DNA of 24,736 nt from a virus, in the IMG/VR virus record IMGVR_UViG_3300017740_000078, positions 1 to 24,736 of that record. One strand, written 5' to 3'. Below the pieces are notes generated by a model. It saw only the letters and a list, made by a program, of their open reading frames with translations. It was not told where the DNA came from and did no database searches. Position numbers and translations under genes: made by a program. Of this stretch, positions 8,401-14,677 are shown piece by piece; the first letter of the stretch is position 1, and each line of letters begins with the position of its first letter.

Positions 8401-10306
8401 AACAGGAAAATCCGGATTATCAACAACATCAAAAGTAACTGTTTCTATCGGAAAAACATCCCCAGATAGACTATATTATAGATTGGATCCAATTTTTAAT
8501 AATGATATACCAAAAGAAAAATCTGAAATTATTGTAGATACAACCGTACTTAATAATAATTCAATTATATCAAATAGTAGTGTTTATAATGGTCCGAGAA
8601 GAATTTCTATAGCAGGAACTAATTTCTTCACTTTTGATTTATATGAAGATCCAGAATCTAATTCTTATGTATCCACTTCTTCTTCAATCACATATACTAC
8701 AGATTGTACCCACACAACAGGTCCAATATCAAAGGTAGAAGTAACTAGTTCTGGAAAAAATTATGATAGTCTCCCGGAGATATTGTCAGTTAACTCTGTA
8801 GATGGAACTAAAGCAGAGTTAGTTTCTATTAGTAACAATATTGGTATTATTGAGAAAGTTAAACTTAATGATATTGGATATGATTTCCCAACAGATAGTA
8901 CTTTAAAACCAAGTGCTTCTTTACCACAAATTATAAATGTGGATTCATATGCCAAAATTGATAATATTAACATAAATTCTACCGGAAGAGGATATTCATA
9001 TGCATCAGATTTGATTGTATTTGATGGAAAAACTGGTGAGCAAATAACAGATTTGAGTATTGGGTATTCTCTTGGAGATTCTAATGTAACTATTTTCAGC
9101 AATACTGGAGGTATTAATAATTCAACACCAACAATTTTACCCATAAACAACAATAATGGAGTTGGTATTAGTACAGTTGGTTTTAATACAGTTACAAAAG
9201 ATGTGACAGTTGAAATGTCTGTTGGATTTAGTACTGCTTTCCCATTTGCAGTTGGCGATAAAGTTATTATTGAAAATATTAGTGTTGGTGCAGCGTCAAC
9301 TAATAGAGGATATAATTCGAAAGATTATGGATATAAATTATTTACTTTGACAAATGTAACTGAAAATATTGGTGGTATTGGTAGTGTTACATATAATTTA
9401 TCTAATGATTTGATAAATGGAGAAATTCCTGGAATTATGGATTTAATAAATTCATCCGGAATGATAACTCCTGAGAAATTTTTCCCAAGTTTTGATGTTT
9501 CATTGGTAACTGGTAACTATCTACCAGGTGAAAGGGTCATATCAAATATAAATGGAAATCAAATAGAAGGTATTACTCAAAGTTGGGATAGAACAACAAA
9601 AACCCTTAGGATTTTGTCAAATGATAATTTTGTAGTAGGTGCAAAGTTAAAAGGTTTAACCTCTAATTTAATAGGAGTAGCATCTACAGTAACTTCATAT
9701 GAATCATATTTCAACACTGACGTTTCTTCATTAATATTCAGTGGAAGTCAATTAGACTCTGGATATTTAAATGATAGTTTACAAAGACTGCAAGATAATG
9801 ATTATTATCAAAACTTCTCATATGCATTGAGAAGCACTATTGCCTTTGATGATTGGAATGATGTTGTATCATCATTAAATCATACTATGGGATATAAAAA
9901 GTTTGGAGATCTTCAAGTAGAGACTTCAAATGAATCCCAACCATTAACTGTTGGTCTTACAACTGGGTTAACTGATATTTCTATAGTTAGTAATCTTTCT
10001 GGAGTTATCGACACTAATTGTGTGTTTGATTTTGATATTGCAACAGAAAATAATTTAAACTTTACAAATGAAACTAATGGCATCTTGTCAAATGAAGTTT
10101 TCTTTAACAATAAAATATTATCAGACTTTACAGAATCTGTTGGGAATAGAGTTCTTTCTATAGATGATATAAGTCCTCTTTTTAATAGCAATCCAAGATC
10201 AACTACATTTACTACTGTAGGCAGTTTCAAACTAAGTGATATTAGATTTAGAAAGTATTTTACATACCTGAGAGATAAAGATTTACACAAGAGAGACAAT
10301 CATTAA
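2405..10306 (+). CDS. Giant virion structural protein (gene 7 slot), N-terminal 2633 codons, ends by frameshift
   Basis: This is a huge baseplate or fibre-like protein between gp6 and gp8, where T4 has gp7 (about 1032 aa). Residues 1-60 (SETRIKFSNIVKNQLPTYV..., FPLISEFLKQYY) form a helical N-terminus likely to contact the wedge. Further on: a GLLKINDEVITYT module (about 100-132); repeated H-x-x-x-x-G modules (about 591, 845, 953, 1708, 1873); GSGY-type modules (about 746-810, 928, 1071, 1116, 1155, 2113, 2191); a YHYH-like domain (about 1255-1376); VGLGT repeats (about 1662-1695); and a YYQNFSY...W domain (about 2466-2507). The last ~9 codons after RDK at 10271-10279 are out of frame; the conserved-looking protein continues in another frame from 10279 to 14643. 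The ATG at 2405 has only a weak purine-rich leader. The structural role is confident; equivalence to gp7 is inferred from position only. Confidence 0.85.
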   Translation: MSETRIKFSNIVKNQLPTYVENEFPLISEFLKQYYISQEYKSGSIDLIQNIDQYIKLDEQTSLNHEVSLNEDTDEFATTINIDLSINPRGTELFPDSYGLLKINDEVITYTGKTDSSFTGCIRGFNAVTSYQSDSNQGDLVFSSTEASDHKKNDIVENLSCLFLKEFLKKTKIQFLPGLTERPLSSNLNQNLFIKQSKDFYTSKGTDQAHKILFKALYGVNVEVIRPRDYLFTPSNSNNLVTSNFLVESITGDPNSLENKTIFQGKNSETYTPLYNIEEINAGLGKTYYKLAFDDGYNRDSSALGATRGSFKISPKTHIIGNVSSGSTVIDVDSTIGFPNSGELGVKYPNSTTSNTGIVSYTSKTITQFLGCTNIVDTIIDGDTLNTLDYAFTKPDNEVEVRIGSVLSGFSKQDGIFDYKPGDKFQVKTLGIENQSFKFKNWLYNNSVKYSILKIELIDNVSPKVYKLTLKTENYLRLGDNLTITPSNSINSFDAIVSDIISSKVITIKTTATLNTGLEHTVSKKVKKVTSEYFPTVEKFQSNIQNVYKKKYSNSALIATNSLPSYKTQPLVVNKKKITFSGTFLGETFNINNHGYYSGESVYYTPQKTTESVDTGDGETSNETTITSSLFGGDAGGEGVYYVLRVDNNNIKLAKSNANLYASQFVSVETSTTVVDNIIEDSISAGKQLESQKLYREISDPINNDLVIETKPGTTGVLINGVEILNYKSNDLIYYGRLEEVEVVSAGFGFDVINPPILNVKDPVGTGATGFLAVSGSLRNIQIIDRGFDFTEVPIVSITGGNGSDARASVVTKLISHSVEFFSDPSSARVSLGASLSTIGFSTYHKFREGEQVVYKTSSQKGVGGLSTNATYFASIVDATTIKLHNNVGDSISGINTVTLSFFGEGKHQLECTSKKAVIDSINIVNNGSGYENKKRSVTSVGINTASNIITISNHDYNSGEIIRYSTGSSSIGGLTDEKDYYITTVDVNQFRLSEVGTINDKDLFYKTKQYVELTSSGSGTHHFNYPPISVSVKGPVGISTVTGIEPSAYQSTVQPIFTGEVTSVHLSNKGSGYGTNDIINFNKPPQVSIISGANAQAKPIVSSDGKIIEVIVENVGSNYTSIPNIELLSDSGIGCVLTPIFENGLLKEIVVVEPGIGYVVGETEILITPTEEDASFVPKLQTWRINLFDKLYNTNQIKDDDVILGESSSKKYGLQCYSLYAPRELRKMIYSIAEGGETLYGKSDLKLVNSQETEFTNHSPILGWAYDGNPIYGPYGYSKIDGGVVTIIKSSYRLNQTRPSGPPTTVYPIGTFVEDFVYYESDDDSFLDENNGRFCITPDFPNGTYAYFTTINENNNESSGIFKNYKIPKFPYVIGKNYNSTPIDFNFKVSSNQDDYNIEDNDWCRNTISYNLREDGIDYPYIYLPNNLSQTGEIVSTNRGTLQKIEVKTSGDNYRVGDTLNISDGGTTGFGAAGRVSILKGRKVNNLNATITKVSGVEIFPSLKKGTYFVESTNPHNLRLLDIVNVGGISTTSSKIEGKYSIGVSSESFSLVGVGTTGTAIGSTSVTGIVTFFNVSSNLIASNIAPNDILGIGTERVKVLNIDKKNSRFRVLRSVNGTVGGIHTVGSIITEDPRRLTINSGFKTSFTFKRNKEVYFEPSETVGLGTVAVGLGTVLIFSSFGLNTVGLGTTSGASTLNVPLKSLYVKNHNLQTGDILTYSPNGGSGIVYNENGRIGIATTLSDGQQVFVAKISNDLIGIATQRVGLGSTGGFVGVGNSSSTIFFTGLGSGNHHSFKTNYEKITGDVSRRSIRVVTDVNHGVKSGHKVDIDVDPQFIKTYTVKYNDTNRRVLVGIQTFSAVGINSSTNSINIVDHGYESGNKIIHTSTTPCEGLENDKIYYIVKVDNDNIKLSDTYNSSVSLKPSIVGISSTSFGELGLVNPLISAHRTSTLNFDLSDASLAYTQQSTQYSAFKLNFYLDDKYTKLWVTDKTSGTFGISRTGKSGLSTTSKVTVSIGKTSPDRLYYRLDPIFNNDIPKEKSEIIVDTTVLNNNSIISNSSVYNGPRRISIAGTNFFTFDLYEDPESNSYVSTSSSITYTTDCTHTTGPISKVEVTSSGKNYDSLPEILSVNSVDGTKAELVSISNNIGIIEKVKLNDIGYDFPTDSTLKPSASLPQIINVDSYAKIDNININSTGRGYSYASDLIVFDGKTGEQITDLSIGYSLGDSNVTIFSNTGGINNSTPTILPINNNNGVGISTVGFNTVTKDVTVEMSVGFSTAFPFAVGDKVIIENISVGAASTNRGYNSKDYGYKLFTLTNVTENIGGIGSVTYNLSNDLINGEIPGIMDLINSSGMITPEKFFPSFDVSLVTGNYLPGERVISNINGNQIEGITQSWDRTTKTLRILSNDNFVVGAKLKGLTSNLIGVASTVTSYESYFNTDVSSLIFSGSQLDSGYLNDSLQRLQDNDYYQNFSYALRSTIAFDDWNDVVSSLNHTMGYKKFGDLQVETSNESQPLTVGLTTGLTDISIVSNLSGVIDTNCVFDFDIATENNLNFTNETNGILSNEVFFNNKILSDFTESVGNRVLSIDDISPLFNSNPRSTTFTTVGSFKLSDIRFRKYFTYLRDKDLHKRDNH
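6161..6532 (+). other. YHYH-like domain inside the giant structural protein
   Basis: Residues about 1255-1376 of the giant protein contain GWAYDGNPIYGPYGY (1264-1278), the signature of the YHYH protein family (normally G-x-A-x-D-G-x-P-I-Y-G-P). They also contain DENNGRFCITPDFPNGTYAY (about 1329-1348) and, after an insertion, FPYVIG (1371-1376), which resembles the family's closing F-P-Y-x-x-G. At the place where the family carries Y-H-Y-H, this copy reads Y-A-Y-F (1346-1349), so both histidines are missing. The family's function is not well established; here it is probably a structural or ligand-contacting module exposed on the baseplate periphery. Recognition is by motif only. Confidence 0.7.
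7221..7242 (+). repeat. Perfect 9-bp inverted repeat within the giant gene
   Basis: AGAACTCTA at 7221-7229 is the exact reverse complement of TAGAGTTCT at 7234-7242, with a four-base GATT loop. It could form a stem-loop in the mRNA. It lies inside the coding region (KNSRFRVL) and has no T-run after it, so it is not a classical terminator. It may be chance. Confidence 0.4.
7391..7429 (+). repeat. Two tandem VGLGTV coding repeats
   Basis: Two 18-base units, 7391-7408 and 7412-7429, are separated by one codon and encode VGLGTV-A-VGLGTV. A third, weaker VGLGTT copy follows at about 7460-7475. The copies differ mostly at third codon positions, so the repeat is maintained at protein level. Such V-G-L/I-G-T-T stretches occur throughout both giant proteins and fit short beta-strand turns. 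Confidence 0.6.
10271..10306 (+). other. Frameshift site interrupting the giant structural gene
   Basis: The upstream frame (positions equal to 2 modulo 3) reads R-D-K-D-L-H-K-R-D-N-H and stops at 10304-10306. The downstream frame opens at 10279 and reads R-F-T-Q-E-R-Q. One extra A in the AAA run at 10277-10279 yields RDKRFTQERQ without any stop, and the distance 2405-14643 (12239 bases) plus one is exactly 4080 codons. A lost base in a short homopolymer, by mutation or sequencing error, explains everything. No canonical X-XXY-YYZ slippery heptamer is visible in the 25 bases where both frames are open, which argues against programmed -1 frameshifting. Confidence 0.85.
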
Positions 10307-13300
10307 TTGTTGATCTTATTCATGATGGAACTTTTGGATATATCAACCAATATGCCAGAATTGAAAGTGTTTATGATCAAGGGTCTTTCGATTTTGCTAT
10401 TAGTGGAGATGAAGGTGAGTTAAGATTTTTCCCAATAAAATCTTCGGTAAATGATTATGATATAACTGCTATTTCATATAATTTAAATGATAATTATCTG
10501 AGCACTGGTTCAACTTCAATTGGAGGAGTTTTAATAGATTCTGAAAGTGTTATAGTAAGTTCAGGAGTCTCAACTTCGATTGTTAGTATTGGTAATACAT
10601 ATCATTCATTAAAAGTTCTTGTTGAGATTACTCCAGATGTAAGTAATCCATCTTACGGTAATACTGCAACTTTTAATTCTAATGAATTTGAGGCACAAGA
10701 ATTGAATATTGTTCATGATGGAACAGATGTTTCTATTCTTGAGTATGGAAAATTAACAACTTCTCCTGGCTCTTATTCTTCTACTGGATTTGGAACTTAT
10801 ACTGCATATCTTGATGGTTCAAATATAAAATTAGATTTCAATCCATCTGCGGGAATCGGTACGAATGGAGTAGTCAATACTATAGTAGTGGGACTTTCAT
10901 CAATTTCTTCTGGTAGTTCAACTCTTGATATGAAACATGCTAGATTAAAATCTAGCACAACAAATATTTTATCTTCGGGATCACCCACTGAAAATGTAAT
11001 ATCCGAGTACCCAAGTCAATCTGGAACGCAAGTTGATAAGTACGACTCTGCATATTGTATGATTCAAGTGCATGATACAACAAATAATCGTTATGAGTTT
11101 TTAGAATATATTGTCGTCGATGATCACATTGAGGGAGAAACAGTTTCTGATACATTTGATACAGAGTTTGCTAATATTCATACACACTCCGGTCTTGGTA
11201 CTTTTGGGTGTAAAGTAATAACGGACTCTGTTGGTCTTGCAGCAACAACTCAAGTATTGTTTACTCCAATATCTGGAATAAATGCCACAGTCCATGTTTA
11301 TATGAATGCTGTTACAATTGAAGATGATTCAAAACATATTCTGAGTTTGAGTAATGGAACTATAGAAACTGGATATGGTTCTTATACTGGCACCGATAGG
11401 GATATCAAGAGATCTTTTGACTTAAAGCATAAGAACGATAGAATCTTCGAAAGATCTTTTAATGGAAGTGATTCCAGCATAGTTAACTTGACTAGTAACA
11501 CTATTACAATTCCTAATCACTTTTATGTGACAGGTGAAAAAATTGAATATACTTGCCCTGGTATTGGAATTACTCAGTCTATTGGTATTACTTCAACAAC
11601 TTTCCCTTCCACTGGGGTTACAACATCATTGTTACCACAAACTGGATTATTTGTGGTCAAAGTTAGTGATAATGATATCAATTTAGCTAGAAGTGCGGAA
11701 GATGCATTAAAATCAATTCCAGAGGTTCTTAATTTTACATCTGTTGGTGCTGGTTCTTCGCACAGATTTACAGCTACAAATCAAAATCCAAAAGTATTGG
11801 TTGCTATTGATAATTTAATACAATCTCCAATTGTTTCTACTGCTGTTACAACAACTTTAGCAGATCAAGTAGTTACAACTGACGAAAATGTAAAATTTAC
11901 CGGAATAACTTCATTCTTTGGTGGAGACTTAATTCAAATTGGTAATGAAATTATGAAAGTTGAAGGAGTAGGTATTGGCACTACTAATTCAATTAAAGTC
12001 CGTAGAGGGTGGATGGGAACAAACATTCTTTCTGGACTTGCGACTGGAGATTTAGTAACAAAAATTGTTGGAAATTATAATATTGTACGCAATTCACTCA
12101 ATTTTAGTGAAGCACCATTTGGAAATACTCCAATCGGAACTTCCACAAATCAACCAGATGAAAGGGATTTCATTGGAATAACTACAAGTTCAACTTTCCA
12201 AGGAAGAACTTTCCAAAGAAGTGCTGCAGACAACACTACTAATGATCCTTATTATAAAAATTATATATTTGATGATGTATCAAATAAATTTAATGGTTTA
12301 AGAAACGAATTTACTTTAAAATCTAAAGGTTCTGATATTACTGGAATTTATAATGAAGGAGCAATCATATTAATTAATGATATATTCCAAATTCCTGGAA
12401 ATTTAAATAATTACACTTTAGCAGAAAATTCTGGTATATCCTCAATATCTTTTGTAGGATCTGAAAGAAATATAACTTCTGATGTTGGTATTAGTAGTTT
12501 CCCTAAAGGTGGAATGATTATTTCTGTTGGATCATCAGCAGGTCTTGGTTATCAACCTTTAGTTGCTGCTGGAGGAACAGCAGTTGTTTCTGGACTTGGA
12601 ACTATTTCTTCTATTAGTATTGGAAATAGTGGATCGGGTTATAGATCTGGTATTCAAACTGTCAATGTTAGTGTTGGCACCTCTAGTCTTTCTGGATCAA
12701 ACCTGGTTAGAGTTGGAATTGCATCTATCAATAATGGAAACATAGTTAGTATAGCAATTACTAATCCAGGAATTGGATATACATCTTCAAATCCTCCATT
12801 TGTAGTATTTGATGACCCACTTTCATATTCAGGAATAGCTTTGACTTACACCTCCGGTTCATCTGGAATAGGAAGTGCTGCAACTATTGACATTGTTGTT
12901 GGGCAAGGATCTAGCGTAATTGATTTTGAAATAAGAAACACTGGGTATGGATATGGTAATGGCAATATATTGACGATACCTTTTGGAGGATCTATAGGAA
13001 TTCCAACATCTTCTTCTTTTGTATCATCAAATCAATTTGAATTAACTATTCAAAAAGTTATTAATGATGAATTTACTGGTTGGTCTTTGGGTGTTATAGA
13101 AACTCTTGATGATATATCCGATTATATTGATGGAACTAGGATCGACTTTCCATTATTAAGATCCGGAGTTCCAATATCTATTCTCAAGTCTAAAGGTTCT
13201 AAGATTGAACTTGATCAATTACTTCTAGTTTTTGTTAATGGAATACTTCAAATTCCAGGATCATCTTATATTTTTAATGGTGGAACTCAAATAACATTTA

Positions 13301-14643
13301 CGGAACCTTTAAAGATTGGTGACACACTTAAAATTAATTTTTACAAAGGAAGTGGAGATAACCTGGATATCATTGATAGAGAAGTTATTGAAACAATAAA
13401 GTATGGAGATTCCGTTGAGTTAAATTATGATCCAGATAAAAATCAACAATCATATTTACAAGAGAATCCTAGAACAATAAGCACAATTACAAGTGTTAAT
13501 TCATCTAAAACTCTTCCATATTTTGGACCAGGAACAACTAGAGATACTACTTTAGAAAGACCTATTACTTGGTGTAGACAAACTGAAGATAAAATTATCA
13601 ATGGACAAGAAGTTGGTAAAGATAGAGAAATCTATGAACCAGTTATTAATCCAACAGCAAATATTATTAATAGTGTTGGTATTGGATCAACCATAATATA
13701 TGTTGATAGACTAAGACCTCTATTTGATCTCAATAATGAAAATGCTGATTCTAATGCCAGAGAAACATATAGAAGGCAGATTACATTAATGTCCTCTGAG
13801 ACTACTGTAGGTGCTTCTGCAACTGCTATTGTATCCACTGCGGGTACGATTGCTTCAATTGCTATAAACAACGGTGGAGTTGGTTATTCGACGGCACCAG
13901 ACGTTAGTATTGGTATAGGGTCTACCACAGCAACAGCAACATCAACAATCACCAATGGAGTTGTTACTGGAGTTACTATTATCAATCCTGGCGGGGGATA
14001 CTCTCAAACTAACCCACCATTAGTTCTTATTGGTCCACCAGTAAAACAAACTGAAACAAATGATGTATTAAATTCTCAATATTCTGGTGATTCTGGTGTA
14101 GTTGTTGGACTTGGAACAACATCTGTAGGTGTTGGATCAACGGGAATGATATTCCATCTTCACATTCCATTTACTTCCGAAATGAGAAATACTGATTTAG
14201 TAGGAACTGCAGTAACTTTAAGTGGAATATCCACTGGAGATTACTTTATCGTAAGAAATTCCAATTTAGGAGTAGCCACTACAAGTATAACTTCTCTTGG
14301 GACAGATAATTCCACAATAATTGGAATTGGATCTGAATTTATTGATAATGTATATGTTGTCAACTCTTCAGAATTAATAACTCAAAATATTTCTGGAATC
14401 AGTACAACAGTTGTTAAAGTAACTGTAAATACTAATATCAATCCTAATGGAATTTCTGGATTATCAACCGCTGAATTCCTTGGTGAATATTCTTGGGGTA
14501 AGGTTATCTTAACTGGAAGAACTAAACAACTTTCTTATCCAGCAAATACTTTATCTGGAATTGGAACAAATGAATTAACAGGAATATCAACCTCTTCTAA
14601 ACTTTATAGAACCAAGTATATAAGGTTTAAAAAATTCACATGA
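10279..14643 (+). CDS. Giant virion structural protein, C-terminal 1454 codons, out of frame with its N-terminal part and lacking a start
   Basis: Frame 1 is open from just after a TAA at 10276-10278 to the TGA at 14641-14643. There is no ATG in this frame until about 10930 and no ribosome binding site. A TTG at 10702 could be read as a start, but 141 codons of equally protein-like sequence precede it. It begins R-F-T-Q-E-R-Q-S-L-I-V-D-L-I-H-D-G and GYINQYARIESVYDQGSFDF, a compact conserved-looking segment that joins naturally to RDK at the end of the upstream frame. Later come an H-x-x-x-x-G module (fragment residue ~413), a GNEIMKVEG/RRGWMG module (~555-590), GSGY modules (~786, 829, 888, 1197, 1236) and two xNxIxQIPG segments (~698, ~981). 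With one base restored it is residues 2626-4079 of the giant protein. It is not an independent gene on this evidence. Confidence 0.8.
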   Translation, partial: RFTQERQSLIVDLIHDGTFGYINQYARIESVYDQGSFDFAISGDEGELRFFPIKSSVNDYDITAISYNLNDNYLSTGSTSIGGVLIDSESVIVSSGVSTSIVSIGNTYHSLKVLVEITPDVSNPSYGNTATFNSNEFEAQELNIVHDGTDVSILEYGKLTTSPGSYSSTGFGTYTAYLDGSNIKLDFNPSAGIGTNGVVNTIVVGLSSISSGSSTLDMKHARLKSSTTNILSSGSPTENVISEYPSQSGTQVDKYDSAYCMIQVHDTTNNRYEFLEYIVVDDHIEGETVSDTFDTEFANIHTHSGLGTFGCKVITDSVGLAATTQVLFTPISGINATVHVYMNAVTIEDDSKHILSLSNGTIETGYGSYTGTDRDIKRSFDLKHKNDRIFERSFNGSDSSIVNLTSNTITIPNHFYVTGEKIEYTCPGIGITQSIGITSTTFPSTGVTTSLLPQTGLFVVKVSDNDINLARSAEDALKSIPEVLNFTSVGAGSSHRFTATNQNPKVLVAIDNLIQSPIVSTAVTTTLADQVVTTDENVKFTGITSFFGGDLIQIGNEIMKVEGVGIGTTNSIKVRRGWMGTNILSGLATGDLVTKIVGNYNIVRNSLNFSEAPFGNTPIGTSTNQPDERDFIGITTSSTFQGRTFQRSAADNTTNDPYYKNYIFDDVSNKFNGLRNEFTLKSKGSDITGIYNEGAIILINDIFQIPGNLNNYTLAENSGISSISFVGSERNITSDVGISSFPKGGMIISVGSSAGLGYQPLVAAGGTAVVSGLGTISSISIGNSGSGYRSGIQTVNVSVGTSSLSGSNLVRVGIASINNGNIVSIAITNPGIGYTSSNPPFVVFDDPLSYSGIALTYTSGSSGIGSAATIDIVVGQGSSVIDFEIRNTGYGYGNGNILTIPFGGSIGIPTSSSFVSSNQFELTIQKVINDEFTGWSLGVIETLDDISDYIDGTRIDFPLLRSGVPISILKSKGSKIELDQLLLVFVNGILQIPGSSYIFNGGTQITFTEPLKIGDTLKINFYKGSGDNLDIIDREVIETIKYGDSVELNYDPDKNQQSYLQENPRTISTITSVNSSKTLPYFGPGTTRDTTLERPITWCRQTEDKIINGQEVGKDREIYEPVINPTANIINSVGIGSTIIYVDRLRPLFDLNNENADSNARETYRRQITLMSSETTVGASATAIVSTAGTIASIAINNGGVGYSTAPDVSIGIGSTTATATSTITNGVVTGVTIINPGGGYSQTNPPLVLIGPPVKQTETNDVLNSQYSGDSGVVVGLGTTSVGVGSTGMIFHLHIPFTSEMRNTDLVGTAVTLSGISTGDYFIVRNSNLGVATTSITSLGTDNSTIIGIGSEFIDNVYVVNSSELITQNISGISTTVVKVTVNTNINPNGISGLSTAEFLGEYSWGKVILTGRTKQLSYPANTLSGIGTNELTGISTSSKLYRTKYIRFKKFT
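10939..10956 (+). repeat. Perfect inverted repeat within the second part of the giant gene
   Basis: GCTAGATT at 10939-10946 is mirrored by AATCTAGC at 10949-10956; as a hairpin this gives about 7 pairs and a four-base loop. It is inside coding sequence (HARLKSS) and about 660 bases past the frameshift, so it cannot be a stimulatory structure for it. It may be chance. Confidence 0.35.
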
Positions 14644-14651
14644 TTATCTGT

Positions 14652-14659
14652 AATAAATA
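14652..14659 (+). promoter_or_regulatory. Candidate late promoter -10 element upstream of gp8
   Basis: AATAAATA fits the NATAAATA form of the T4-type late promoter described for T4-like cyanophages (T4 consensus TATAAATA). It lies in the 34-base gap between the giant gene and gp8, 18 bases before the gp8 ATG. A start a few bases downstream would leave a very short leader. This gap is the longest non-coding stretch in the window and is very AT-rich, so a chance match is possible. Confidence 0.45.
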
Positions 14660-14677
14660 ATAAAAAAGTCTGTCAAA

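Noticed and set aside
10277-10303. Programmed -1 frameshift in the giant gene
   Set aside because: No X-XXY-YYZ slippery heptamer and no strong stem-loop directly downstream were seen; a single missing A is simpler. It is not fully excluded.
10702-10704. TTG as the start of a separate 1313-residue gene
   Set aside because: No ribosome binding site precedes it, and the same frame carries 141 more codons of protein-like sequence upstream that joins naturally to the preceding frame.
14644-14677. Terminator between the giant gene and gp8
   Set aside because: The 34-base gap has an A-rich stretch but no GC-rich stem or T-run.
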